NCBI GenBank assembly: GCA_027488815.1
Contig: JAIYAX010000012.1
Location: 248,001 to 312,000 of the forward strand
Direction: 5' to 3'
DNA length: 64,000 bases
Source: Cytophagaceae bacterium
GTDB lineage: Bacteria > Bacteroidota > Bacteroidia > Cytophagales > JAIYAX01
Part shown: piece after piece, positions 8,349 to 16,302 of the stretch
Position numbering within the stretch: the first letter of the stretch is position 1
Layout: each line of letters starts with the position of its first letter
Position numbers and translations under genes: made by a program
Notes under the pieces: generated by a model
The model's input: only the letters and a program-made list of their open reading frames with translations
What the model was told of the DNA's origin: nothing
Database searches by the model: none

Positions 8349-8975
8349 ATGCTAGAAGCTCGTTCACTACAATTTGCTTATCCCGGTCAGAAAAGTATAC
8401 TTTTTCCTGACTTAACACTCCATACAGAAGAGCAGGGCATTTTACTTGGCCAAAGCGGAAAAGGTAAGACCACCTTTCTCCACATGGTATCAGGCCTGCT
8501 TAAGCCTAGTCAGGGGCACGTATTTGTTAACGGGATTGAGTTAAGTCAGTTAAGCGCCAGGGAACTGGATAGTTTCCGTGGCGAACAAATTGGATTGATG
8601 TTTCAGAAGCCGGTGTTTGCTCCAGCACTTAGCGTTTGGGAAAATCTGCTGTTGGCTTGTAGTTTTTCTTCAAAAAGTCCAGATCAGGTTTACATGAAGG
8701 ACTTGCTTTCCTTGCTCAACCTGAGTGGGAAAGAGAGGCGAAAACCTCAGCAACTAAGTAGTGGTGAGCAGCAAAGGCTTTCGCTGGCTAGGGCCTTGGC
8801 TCATAAGCCCAGCCTTATTCTGGCTGATGAACCTACCTCTGCATTGGATGATGAAAACTGTGAAAAAGTGATCCATCTCCTCAAAAAGTCCTGCGCAGAA
8901 GCATCTGCGACTTTGCTGGTGGTCACCCATGATCAAAGAGTTAAACAGTCATTTCAAAGAAGCTTTACACTATGA
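8349..8975 (+). CDS. ABC transporter ATP-binding protein (LolD/MacB type)
   Basis: A 208-residue ABC ATPase with Walker A GQSGKGKTT (34-42), Q-loop Gln86, signature LSSGE (136-140), Walker B LILADEP (156-162) and H-loop His194. The short length and spacing are those of LolD/FtsE/MacB-type ATPases that partner FtsX-fold permeases. Its stop overlaps the permease start by 4 nt. The ATPase-permease-DUF3299 order resembles the Zur-controlled zrg genes described in Vibrio, from memory of that literature, which supports a zinc-related role. Confidence 0.88.
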   Translation: MLEARSLQFAYPGQKSILFPDLTLHTEEQGILLGQSGKGKTTFLHMVSGLLKPSQGHVFVNGIELSQLSARELDSFRGEQIGLMFQKPVFAPALSVWENLLLACSFSSKSPDQVYMKDLLSLLNLSGKERRKPQQLSSGEQQRLSLARALAHKPSLILADEPTSALDDENCEKVIHLLKKSCAEASATLLVVTHDQRVKQSFQRSFTL

Positions 8976-10249
8976 ATGCGCTGTACATAGCCTGGAAAAA
9001 TCTGGTTTTCAGACCGCTTTCATCCCTGCTGACGCTCCTTCTACTAGCTATAGGAGCAGGTATCATTTTTTTAATTATCACTCTTTCCAGCCAGTTGGAA
9101 AAGAGTTTCACCTCCAATCTTGCCAATACGGACATGGTAGTAGGTGCCAAGGGGAGCCCTCTGCAACTGATACTTTCTTCCTTGTACCATATTGATGCTC
9201 CTACAGGAAACATACCTATGGCGGAGGTACTCAGTTTGAAGAGAAACCCGCAAGTAAAGCACCTGAGTATGTTGGCCTTGGGCGACAATTATGCAGGCTA
9301 TAGGATCGTTGGAACGGATGATCAGTTTGCGAATTTCTATGAACTTAAGCCAGCAAGTGGAAGTCTTTGGTCTGAACCTATGGAGGTGGTGCTTGGATCC
9401 GAAGCTGCCATTCAGCTTCAATTGACTTTAGCAGATACCTTTTACAGCATTCATGGGCTTGATCAGGAAAATGATCACCGACATGACCAAAGTGCATTTA
9501 GGGTGGTTGGCATACTCAAACCTACCGGAACTGTGGTTGACCAATTGATTCTTACCTCTCTTCAGAGCATCTGGAAAGTACATGAGTCACATGACCATGA
9601 GGAATCAGCTTCTTCAGAGGGACAGCCGCATGTGCATTCGGAAGACTGTGAGCATGATCATCATGACCATGATCACGAGCATGAAGAAGCGGAAGTTGAG
9701 GAAGATCGAGAGGTCACTTCTGCATTGGTGATGTTCAAAAGCAGCTTAGGCAATGTCACAATCCCTAGGATGGTCAATGAGCAAACAGGAATGCAGGCAG
9801 CACTTCCGGCTATTGAGATAAACAGACTGCTTAGTCTGCTGGGTCTTGGTTCAAAATTGCTCAGTGCGCTAGCCTGGTTACTTATGCTCGTGGCGGGACT
9901 TAGCCTTTTCATCGCTTTGTATAACTCCATTAAAGAAAGGCGATACGAAATGGCCCTTCTCAGGACCTTTGGTGCAAGTCCATTCAAGGTTTTGGTATTG
10001 TTGCTTAACGAGGCCATAATCCTCACATTGGCAGGATGCGTTTTGGGATTTGCGCTAAGTAGAGTTGCCATGCTCATTCTTATTGCCAATTTGCCTTCTC
10101 AATCGATGTATCAGTTTCAAATACTTGGTCCACAAGCGGAAGAGTGGGGTATCATTGCTGCTTCTTTTGTGCTGGGACTGGTTGCAGCTCTGCTACCAGC
10201 ATTGAGAGTTTATAAAATAGACGTATCACGAACACTTTCAGGAGAGTAA
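8972..10249 (+). CDS. ABC transporter permease, FtsX/MacB-like, with His-rich periplasmic loop
   Basis: A 425-residue permease: one N-terminal helix (about 15-37), a large periplasmic domain, and three C-terminal helices (about 285-310, 335-362, 385-408), the FtsX/MacB plan. It ends with the usual LPALRVYKIDVSRTL. Residues 204-238 are exceptionally rich in His, Asp and Glu (for example HDHDHEHEE), a low-complexity insertion seen in zinc-handling proteins. The insertion sits in the periplasmic domain and could bind or sense Zn2+. Start ATG overlaps the ATPase stop. With the ATPase it forms a mechanotransmission-type or lipoprotein-remodelling ABC complex. Confidence 0.87.
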   Translation: MNALYIAWKNLVFRPLSSLLTLLLLAIGAGIIFLIITLSSQLEKSFTSNLANTDMVVGAKGSPLQLILSSLYHIDAPTGNIPMAEVLSLKRNPQVKHLSMLALGDNYAGYRIVGTDDQFANFYELKPASGSLWSEPMEVVLGSEAAIQLQLTLADTFYSIHGLDQENDHRHDQSAFRVVGILKPTGTVVDQLILTSLQSIWKVHESHDHEESASSEGQPHVHSEDCEHDHHDHDHEHEEAEVEEDREVTSALVMFKSSLGNVTIPRMVNEQTGMQAALPAIEINRLLSLLGLGSKLLSALAWLLMLVAGLSLFIALYNSIKERRYEMALLRTFGASPFKVLVLLLNEAIILTLAGCVLGFALSRVAMLILIANLPSQSMYQFQILGPQAEEWGIIAASFVLGLVAALLPALRVYKIDVSRTLSGE

Positions 10250-10255
10250 CCCATC

Positions 10256-10708
10256 ATGAAGAACTACCTTTTTTCATTCTTTTCGGCATTGATTTTTCTG
10301 CTCATGACCAACAGTTGGTCGATGGGACAGAAAGTAATCACTTGGAAAAACCTGGAGGATGTCACGTACAAAGAGAAGTTTTCTGCGGAAGCCGATGCCT
10401 ATTTCTGGTTCCCAACTTTTGGTAAAAGTGTATTGGATATGGAAGGAAAAGAGGTCCAGATCAAAGGCTATGTGATCCCTGTCGACGTTAAGGAAAACCT
10501 ATATGTTTTATCAGCCTTCCCTTTTGCAGCTTGCTTTTTCTGTGGAGGAGCCGGTCCTCAAACCGTTTTGGAGCTGGCCTTTGCTAAAAAGCCACGAAGG
10601 TACGAAACGGATGAGCGTTTGACTTTCAAAGGCAAGTTCAAGCTAAATTCCACTGATATTTACCGCATGAACTACATTCTGGAGTCAGCAGAACAAGTCA
10701 AAGAATGA
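10256..10708 (+). CDS. Exported DUF3299-like protein with FFCGGAGP motif
   Basis: A 150-residue protein with a signal peptide (cleavage about MGQ, residue 25). The core has GYVIPVDVKENLYVLSAFPF followed by CFFCGGAGPQTV (C93, C96), the most conserved motif of this DUF3299-like group. The CxxC could bind metal or act in redox chemistry. Six bases separate it from the permease gene, and its end overlaps the next gene by 4 nt, so it belongs to the same transcription unit. DUF3299 proteins are part of zinc-responsive ABC operons in Vibrio, which is the basis for the proposed role. Confidence 0.7.
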   Translation: MKNYLFSFFSALIFLLMTNSWSMGQKVITWKNLEDVTYKEKFSAEADAYFWFPTFGKSVLDMEGKEVQIKGYVIPVDVKENLYVLSAFPFAACFFCGGAGPQTVLELAFAKKPRRYETDERLTFKGKFKLNSTDIYRMNYILESAEQVKE

Positions 10709-11205
10709 AATTATGCCCTTTACTTTTTCTATTGCTCATAGGATTTGAGCTATCTGCGCAAGAGTATCTCTCGCTGCAGAAGCCATTTAGGTTCAAGAAC
10801 ATCACTTATCGGCAGGGCGACTTGCTGAAGTTTAAAACCCATCAGGATAAAGGAAGGAAAGAAGGATATCTATTGTCATTTGATGAGACATCATTTCGGT
10901 TGGATGATGGGCGTGCCTATCAAATAAAAAATGTTCGTACTGTCGTAAGAGGTCCTGAACGAGGAGGTATTGTTGTGGCAGCCCCAACAAAAGTGGTCAT
11001 AGCATCGATCATTTTCCTTTTAGCTGATATGATCTCTTCAAGTGGTTTTTCACCTGGTCCTCCCTCCTTTATCGTTACCGGGGCAATTGCCTCTTCATCT
11101 CTGCTCTTTTTACCATTCAGAAACCGTTTACACCGCAAGAGCTTTGGCTGGAGACTGTATTTTGTTAATCCAAGTCCATTAAAAGTTCCAATTCCAGAAA
11201 ACTGA
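10705..11205 (+). CDS. Hypothetical protein with signal peptide and central membrane segments
   Basis: A 166-residue protein not recognised as a known family. It has a signal peptide ending LSAQ (about residue 19), a beta-rich segment (residues 25-80, ending in YQIKNVRTVVRGP) and two hydrophobic stretches at about 90-112 and 122-137, then a basic tail (RNRLHRKSFGWRLY). It overlaps the DUF3299-like gene by 4 nt and is the last gene before the terminator at 11428, so it is probably an accessory part of the transporter unit. Confidence 0.6.
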   Translation: MKLCPLLFLLLIGFELSAQEYLSLQKPFRFKNITYRQGDLLKFKTHQDKGRKEGYLLSFDETSFRLDDGRAYQIKNVRTVVRGPERGGIVVAAPTKVVIASIIFLLADMISSSGFSPGPPSFIVTGAIASSSLLFLPFRNRLHRKSFGWRLYFVNPSPLKVPIPEN

Positions 11206-11427
11206 TCCTGGTTTAATCTTAGGTAGCCGATAGAGGATAATCATCCTCCAAAAAGGTATCAAGATCAGATTTTGAAACTCAATTTACGGTTGTGCGTATA
11301 CTGGCACAGTGATTGTAAAGAAGTAAATAACATTGGATGTGGCCTAGGCATCTGTGTCTCATGCACTTGTGCTGGCCTGTTCCAACTGAATTAGAGTAGT
11401 TTTTTCTCAACATTTATATTCAGAATA
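11206..11427. other. Intergenic region after the metal locus
   Basis: No gene seen. A 6-bp hairpin GAGGAT-AATC-ATCCTC lies at 11233-11248 without a T run. The rest is unstructured to the eye until the terminator at 11428. Confidence 0.5.
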
Positions 11428-11458
11428 GGCGGCGCAATCGTGCCGCCCATTTTTTTTC
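11428..11458 (+). terminator. Intrinsic terminator ending the ABC/DUF3299 unit
   Basis: GGCGGCGC (11428-11435) pairs with GTGCCGCC (11440-11447, one G-T pair) around a 4-nt loop and is followed by CA and eight T residues. A GTG inside its right arm (11440) opens the downstream frame but is not a credible start. Confidence 0.85.
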
Positions 11459-11499
11459 CGGTAATCAAGCCGAATTTGCTAAACTTGTTCTCAAGCAAT

Positions 11500-14133
11500 A
11501 TGCCGGATCAAATTCGATTTCCCATCATTTTAAGAAACACCCTGCTATTCCTGTTTATCTCAAGTGGGTTTTCACTTTGTTATGGGCAAACCAAGCCGGT
11601 TATTTCAAATTACAGCAACAAGCTCTACAAGGCACATACCCAAAACTGGGGCTTTGCTCAGGATAGTAGAGGCATATTGTATGTAGCCAACAATGATAAT
11701 GTTGCAGGCCTGCTTGAATTTGACGGAAGTAACTGGAGAAGTCATTCCACTGCCCATAATAGCTCGATTTACAGTTTGGCGATTGATACAGCAGATCGCT
11801 TGTATGTGGGTGGTGAAAGCGAGTTTGGTGTTTTTCTGATCAATGAAAAGGGTGGAAAAACGTATGAGGAGCTAAGTACCTTGCTGCCTGATAGCCTGCG
11901 GGAGTTTACTTATGTGTGGTGCACGCACTACTCAAACGGAAAGGTGTTTTTTCAGGCAAGGGAGCTACTGGTGGTATGGGAGGCTGGCAAGATGAGCGCA
12001 TTTCAGCCGGATGAGTACTTTCATAAGTCGTTTCTTGTAAATGGTGAAGTATGGGTTAGGGAGCAGGGTAAAGGATTTCTGGTGTATCGAAACAACCAGC
12101 TCATGCCCATTAAAGGTTCTGAAGCCTTTGCCGAGATCAAGGTAGATTTTGTACTCCCTTTTGCCAAGGATACCCTGCTGCTGGGGACACGAAGTGATGG
12201 GCTTTTTATTTTTGACCAGCGCCTAGGATTGAGCAAGAGGCTTAAAACCAGCCTTGATGATGCCTGGACCTCTTACGATATCTATGGAGGACTAAAACTT
12301 AACAATGGCTATTACGCCATCATTACCCTAAGCAACGGACTTTATCTGCTCAATGAACAGCTAACTCTTGTGCAGCACATCAGTAGGGAAGATGGTCTGC
12401 AATCCGAAAAGATTTGGGGAATACTGGAAGATAAAAATCAAAATATCTGGCTGGCTATGCACAAAGGAATTGCAATGATGGAAGCAGAGAATCCCATTTC
12501 AATAGCACAGGAAGGGGCTGGATACAGTGGAGAGATCAATGACATTATTCGACATCAGGGCCAATTGTATATCGCCACTTCCCAGGGGGTTTATAGGGTC
12601 AATGAACATACTGATCCTGGACTTTCAGCAGGCGAAGAGAGCCAGTTTGACTATTTTGAACCCATAAATGACATTCAGGAAATCTGCTGGGACCTGCTTT
12701 CTGATGGAGAAGATCTGTTTGTAGCAGGGAACTATGCTGTTTATAAAATCAAATTTGACAGCAAGCGAAATGCACAGGTGAGTACTTTAGCGGAAGGAAG
12801 TCCTAAAACCATTCGTTTGTTTCCCGGAAAGCAGCGAATGCTATTGGTTGGGGGTGGTAGCCTTCTGTTACTCAAAGAGAAAACGGAGGGCAACTGGTTC
12901 TCGCAATGGGAGTATGATGAATTGCCCGGAGAAGTGAGAGATTTATTGATTGAGCCTGGAAATGAACAAGGACCTCAAACCGTCTGGGCTGGAGTTTCGG
13001 GTGATGGACTCTACAAGCTTACAATGGATATCGAGCGGTCTGAATCGCCATTGATCAATCTGACCAAGTTTGACTCAACCCATCGGTTGGATCAGCAGTA
13101 TTTTACCCTTTCATGGGTCAGGGATCACTTTGTAGTTGGCACCGCAAAAGGCCTGGTCAGCTTCAATGCACAGAAGGGTTATTTTGAAAGAGACCTTAGC
13201 TTAGGTAAGGCATTTAGTGACAGTCACCGTCAAGTTTACAAAATACACCATGGCGAAAATGGGGATATCATGGTCGTGTTGGAGGAAAGACTGTACAAGG
13301 TCAATTTTGGCTCAGGAGATCAATTACGCATTGACTCATTGCCTTACCGCACACTCGATCTTGGGCTTATCAATGGCCTATTGCTTGAGCGCATCGGAAA
13401 AGCATGGATCGGAGGCTCTGACGGGTTGGTTCACTTCAATATTAATAAGCATAAAGACCTGAAAAAGTCTTACGCCACCGTAATCAGGCAAGCAAGTCTA
13501 CGTTCAGGTGAGCGTTTGTTCTTAGGAAACTTCTTCAAATACCAAGACTCGGAGTATTTGGCCGCTTCAAGTCAACAGGAAGAGCATGAAATAATTCTCG
13601 ACTATCACCAAAACTCCATTGTAATCGAGTATGCTGCAATACGTTTTGAATCGAATGTCCAATTGCATTATTCCTACCAACTTGAAGGATACGAAACTAG
13701 TTTTGGAGACTGGACACCGGAACTCAAAGCCACTTACACCAATTTGAGTCCCGGCGATTATGTTTTCAAAGTCAAAGCCAGGGATATTTACGGCCATGAG
13801 TCATCAGAAGCCCAGTTCAATTTTAGCATCAATCCACCTTGGTATTCAACTTGGTGGTTTTATTTGATACAGGTAAGTTCGTTGCTTGGATTGGTCATGT
13901 TATCCTATGTTGCGAACAGGTCAGGAGGTAACAGCAGGCTTTCTCACATCCTTACATTTGTGACCATCATCACCATATTTGAATTTTTAATCTTGTTTTT
14001 CGAGGGCTATCTTGATCGGTTTTCAGGAGGAGTTCCTATTTTCAAGCTTATCATGAATGTGGTTTTGGCCGTTTCCCTCAACCCATTGGAGAAGTTGTTC
14101 TCCAGACTGCTTTCAAAAGAAGAGGCTACTTAG
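11500..14133 (+). CDS. Propeller/Y_Y_Y-domain sensor-like membrane protein lacking an output domain
   Basis: An 878-residue exported protein. After a signal peptide ending in CYGQ come repeats of the two-component-regulator propeller type (for example GILEDKNQNIWLAMHKGIAM, with WxA/WIGG-like motifs), then a Y_Y_Y domain (LHYSYQLEGYETSFGDW, LSPGDYVFKVKARD). Four or so membrane segments follow (from about residue 790). In hybrid two-component and LytTR/LuxR relatives a kinase or DNA-binding region follows; here the protein ends at LFSRLLSKEEAT. Start ATG at 11500 was chosen since the longer frame begins within the terminator. It overlaps crtZ convergently by 8 nt. Signalling would need a partner. 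Confidence 0.75.
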   Translation: MPDQIRFPIILRNTLLFLFISSGFSLCYGQTKPVISNYSNKLYKAHTQNWGFAQDSRGILYVANNDNVAGLLEFDGSNWRSHSTAHNSSIYSLAIDTADRLYVGGESEFGVFLINEKGGKTYEELSTLLPDSLREFTYVWCTHYSNGKVFFQARELLVVWEAGKMSAFQPDEYFHKSFLVNGEVWVREQGKGFLVYRNNQLMPIKGSEAFAEIKVDFVLPFAKDTLLLGTRSDGLFIFDQRLGLSKRLKTSLDDAWTSYDIYGGLKLNNGYYAIITLSNGLYLLNEQLTLVQHISREDGLQSEKIWGILEDKNQNIWLAMHKGIAMMEAENPISIAQEGAGYSGEINDIIRHQGQLYIATSQGVYRVNEHTDPGLSAGEESQFDYFEPINDIQEICWDLLSDGEDLFVAGNYAVYKIKFDSKRNAQVSTLAEGSPKTIRLFPGKQRMLLVGGGSLLLLKEKTEGNWFSQWEYDELPGEVRDLLIEPGNEQGPQTVWAGVSGDGLYKLTMDIERSESPLINLTKFDSTHRLDQQYFTLSWVRDHFVVGTAKGLVSFNAQKGYFERDLSLGKAFSDSHRQVYKIHHGENGDIMVVLEERLYKVNFGSGDQLRIDSLPYRTLDLGLINGLLLERIGKAWIGGSDGLVHFNINKHKDLKKSYATVIRQASLRSGERLFLGNFFKYQDSEYLAASSQQEEHEIILDYHQNSIVIEYAAIRFESNVQLHYSYQLEGYETSFGDWTPELKATYTNLSPGDYVFKVKARDIYGHESSEAQFNFSINPPWYSTWWFYLIQVSSLLGLVMLSYVANRSGGNSRLSHILTFVTIITIFEFLILFFEGYLDRFSGGVPIFKLIMNVVLAVSLNPLEKLFSRLLSKEEAT

Positions 14134-14578
14134 ACTTCTCGTACTTTCTGGGGGCAAATAAAAATCCAAACGCCTCCGCCCCATACTTGGTATGCACCTT
14201 ATGATGAATGTAATGTGCATTCATAATCCTTTTCATATACCGGCTTCTTGCCATGTATTTGATCTTTATCCTTCTGTGTACAATGATATCGTGAAAGATG
14301 AGGTAAAAAATGCCATAAGCAGTTACCCCGATCCCAATAAAAAATAAAAATCGTAGCTCGGGGAATTCGCTTCCGACTACGATCAGCACAATGGCTGGAA
14401 CAGAAAAAACCAAAGCAAACAGATCGTTTTTTTCAAGTGTATGCTTATGCACCTTATGATGCGAGGCATGCCAGTTCCACAGGAAGCCATGCATGATGTA
14501 CTTATGTGTAAACCAAGCCACGCCCTCCATAAAGAAGAAGGTCAGTACCACTAAAAACACATGAAAAGCGAGTTCCAT
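14126..14578 (-). CDS. crtZ: Beta-carotene hydroxylase, CrtZ type (fatty acid hydroxylase superfamily)
   Basis: A 150-residue membrane di-iron hydroxylase. Histidine boxes HKYIMH, HASHH, HDIIVH and HYIHHKVH are all present, as required for the non-haem di-iron centre. The family hydroxylates beta-carotene at C3 and C3' to form zeaxanthin. The start at 14578 lies 2 nt behind the ispH stop; the longer frame into ispH is rejected. Being last in crtI-crtB-ispH-crtZ suits zeaxanthin-type pigment synthesis, but no lycopene cyclase is in the window. Confidence 0.87.
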   Translation of the reverse strand: MELAFHVFLVVLTFFFMEGVAWFTHKYIMHGFLWNWHASHHKVHKHTLEKNDLFALVFSVPAIVLIVVGSEFPELRFLFFIGIGVTAYGIFYLIFHDIIVHRRIKIKYMARSRYMKRIMNAHYIHHKVHTKYGAEAFGFLFAPRKYEKSK

Positions 14579-14580
14579 TC

Positions 14581-15429
14581 TTAGCTGATATGCTCCAGTC
14601 TTTGTTTTACCTCTTCCATCAACCACATCGGCGTACTCGTTGCTCCACAGATTCCAACGGTATCATTTGCAGAGAACCATTCCGCCTTCAACTCATCCGG
14701 ATTAGAAACAAAAAAAGTGCTCGGGTTAGTTTCTTTACACACGTTGTAAAGCACCTTGCCATTCGATGATTTTGATCCTGAAACAAATACAATCTTGTCA
14801 AACTGACGTGCATAATTGCGTAATTCCTCATCTCTGTTGGACACCTGCCTGCAAATGGTATCATTAGAGTTTACCTCTATTCCTCTTTCTTCCAGAATGC
14901 TTTTGATCTCGTAGAATTTATCTGTGCTTTTGGTGGTCTGACTGTACAGGGTGATCCGAGAAGGTAAGCTTTCGATATCCAATTCATTTATGTCCTGAAA
15001 AACTACAGCTTCCTGATTGGTTTGACCTAGCAAGCCCATCACTTCGGCATGCCCGTGCTTTCCGTATATGTAGATTTTCTCCTGCTTATCGAAAGAAGAT
15101 TTGATCCTGTTTTGAAGTTTAAGTACCACAGGGCAACTGGCATCGATCAGCTCAAGATTATTATGCATGGCCAACTCATAAGTTGAGGGAGGTTCTCCAT
15201 GGGCTCTGATCAGCACCTGCTCATTGTATAGTCTACTTAATTGCTCATGATCAATGATTTGCAAGCCTTTTTTCTGTAGTCTTTTCACCTCTTCGTCGTT
15301 GTGCACAATATCTCCAAGGCAGAAAAGTTTTCCTTTTTCATTGAGGATTTCTTCAGCCATTTCGATGGCGTAAATCACACCAAAGCAAAAGCCTGAGTTG
15401 GAGTCGATATCTACACGGAGGTTGAGCAT
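14581..15429 (-). CDS. ispH: 4-hydroxy-3-methylbut-2-enyl diphosphate reductase
   Basis: A 282-residue IspH/LytB, the last enzyme of the MEP pathway, which makes IPP and DMAPP by reductive removal of water on a [4Fe-4S] cluster. The three cluster ligands are present: C15 (SGFCFGV), C99 (DASCPVV) and C193 (TICRQVS). Other family motifs include LGDIVHN, RAHGEPP and TTKSTD. Its location in the carotenoid operon supplies the isoprenoid precursor. It lies 33 nt after crtB and 2 nt before crtZ. Confidence 0.95.
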   Translation of the reverse strand: MLNLRVDIDSNSGFCFGVIYAIEMAEEILNEKGKLFCLGDIVHNDEEVKRLQKKGLQIIDHEQLSRLYNEQVLIRAHGEPPSTYELAMHNNLELIDASCPVVLKLQNRIKSSFDKQEKIYIYGKHGHAEVMGLLGQTNQEAVVFQDINELDIESLPSRITLYSQTTKSTDKFYEIKSILEERGIEVNSNDTICRQVSNRDEELRNYARQFDKIVFVSGSKSSNGKVLYNVCKETNPSTFFVSNPDELKAEWFSANDTVGICGATSTPMWLMEEVKQRLEHIS

Positions 15430-15462
15430 GAAGGAGCTTGCTACAATCTAAAACCTACAGAT

Positions 15463-16302
15463 CTATAAAAAGTTTAGACGATGCCTGAAGTAGGTCTGAA
15501 CCAGAAGGGCAAATTTCTGCTCATCCGGTACACGAACACGTTGCTGCATGATGGTCTTTGCAGGTAGATTTTTGATCTTACTAAACAACTTCAGGTAATA
15601 GATATACGCCAGGTATACTCCAAGTCTGGAGCCTTTGGGTAATCGCAATATGCCTTCATAAGCCGCCTCGAAGTCTTCCTTGATATCCTGCTCAATCAAG
15701 AGTTTATCCTCATTGGTGAAGCTCTGGAAATTTACACCCGGGAAGTATACCCTGCCTCTTTCTTCCAGGTCACTTTTGATGTCCCTTAAGAAATTGACTT
15801 TTTGAAAGGCCGCTCCCAGTCTGCGGGCAGGTGCTTTCAGCGACTCATATAAAGCTTCCTCTCCTTTGCAGAATACCTTCAGGCACATGAGCCCTACTAC
15901 CTCGGCTGAGCCGTAGATGTACTCTTCATATTGCGATTTTTCATAGCCTTTTTGGTGAAGGTCCAGCTCCATGGAGTACAAAAATGCTTCGATGAGACGT
16001 CGGTCAATTTGGTAAGTGTTTACCGTTAACTGAAAAGCATGAAGGACAGGGTTAAGAGAAATCTTATTTTCAATCGCCTCGTATGTATCTCTTTTGAATT
16101 TGTCTAGAAGGTATACTTTATCCTGATCATGAAACGTATCCACAATTTCATCGGCATAGCGTACAAAACCATAGATGGCATACACCGGCATGTGGTAGGG
16201 CTTATCAAGGGTTCTTATACCCAGCGAAAAGGAAGTGCTGTACCGACGGGTAATTACCTTGCTGCATTCCAGAGCGGTGTCATCAAAAAGCGATCTCATC
16301 AT
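15463..16302 (-). CDS. crtB: Phytoene synthase
   Basis: A 279-residue squalene/phytoene synthase that condenses two geranylgeranyl diphosphates. Both Asp-rich Mg2+-binding motifs are present: DEIVDTFHD (first) and NFLRDIKSDLEERGRVYFP (second), together with YCRR-equivalent RYADE. The initiator (ATGATG) directly follows the crtI stop at 16303, so crtI and crtB are coupled. Length is normal for the bacterial enzyme. Confidence 0.94.
   Translation of the reverse strand: MMRSLFDDTALECSKVITRRYSTSFSLGIRTLDKPYHMPVYAIYGFVRYADEIVDTFHDQDKVYLLDKFKRDTYEAIENKISLNPVLHAFQLTVNTYQIDRRLIEAFLYSMELDLHQKGYEKSQYEEYIYGSAEVVGLMCLKVFCKGEEALYESLKAPARRLGAAFQKVNFLRDIKSDLEERGRVYFPGVNFQSFTNEDKLLIEQDIKEDFEAAYEGILRLPKGSRLGVYLAYIYYLKLFSKIKNLPAKTIMQQRVRVPDEQKFALLVQTYFRHRLNFL

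Noticed and set aside
9600-9720. Tandem repeat DNA coding for the His-rich loop as an independent repeat element
   Set aside because: The low complexity is in the protein and the reading frame; the DNA has no exact tandem unit.
11440-11499. Upstream extension of the sensor gene from GTG 11440
   Set aside because: It begins inside the right arm of a terminator and has no signal peptide before the ATG at 11500.
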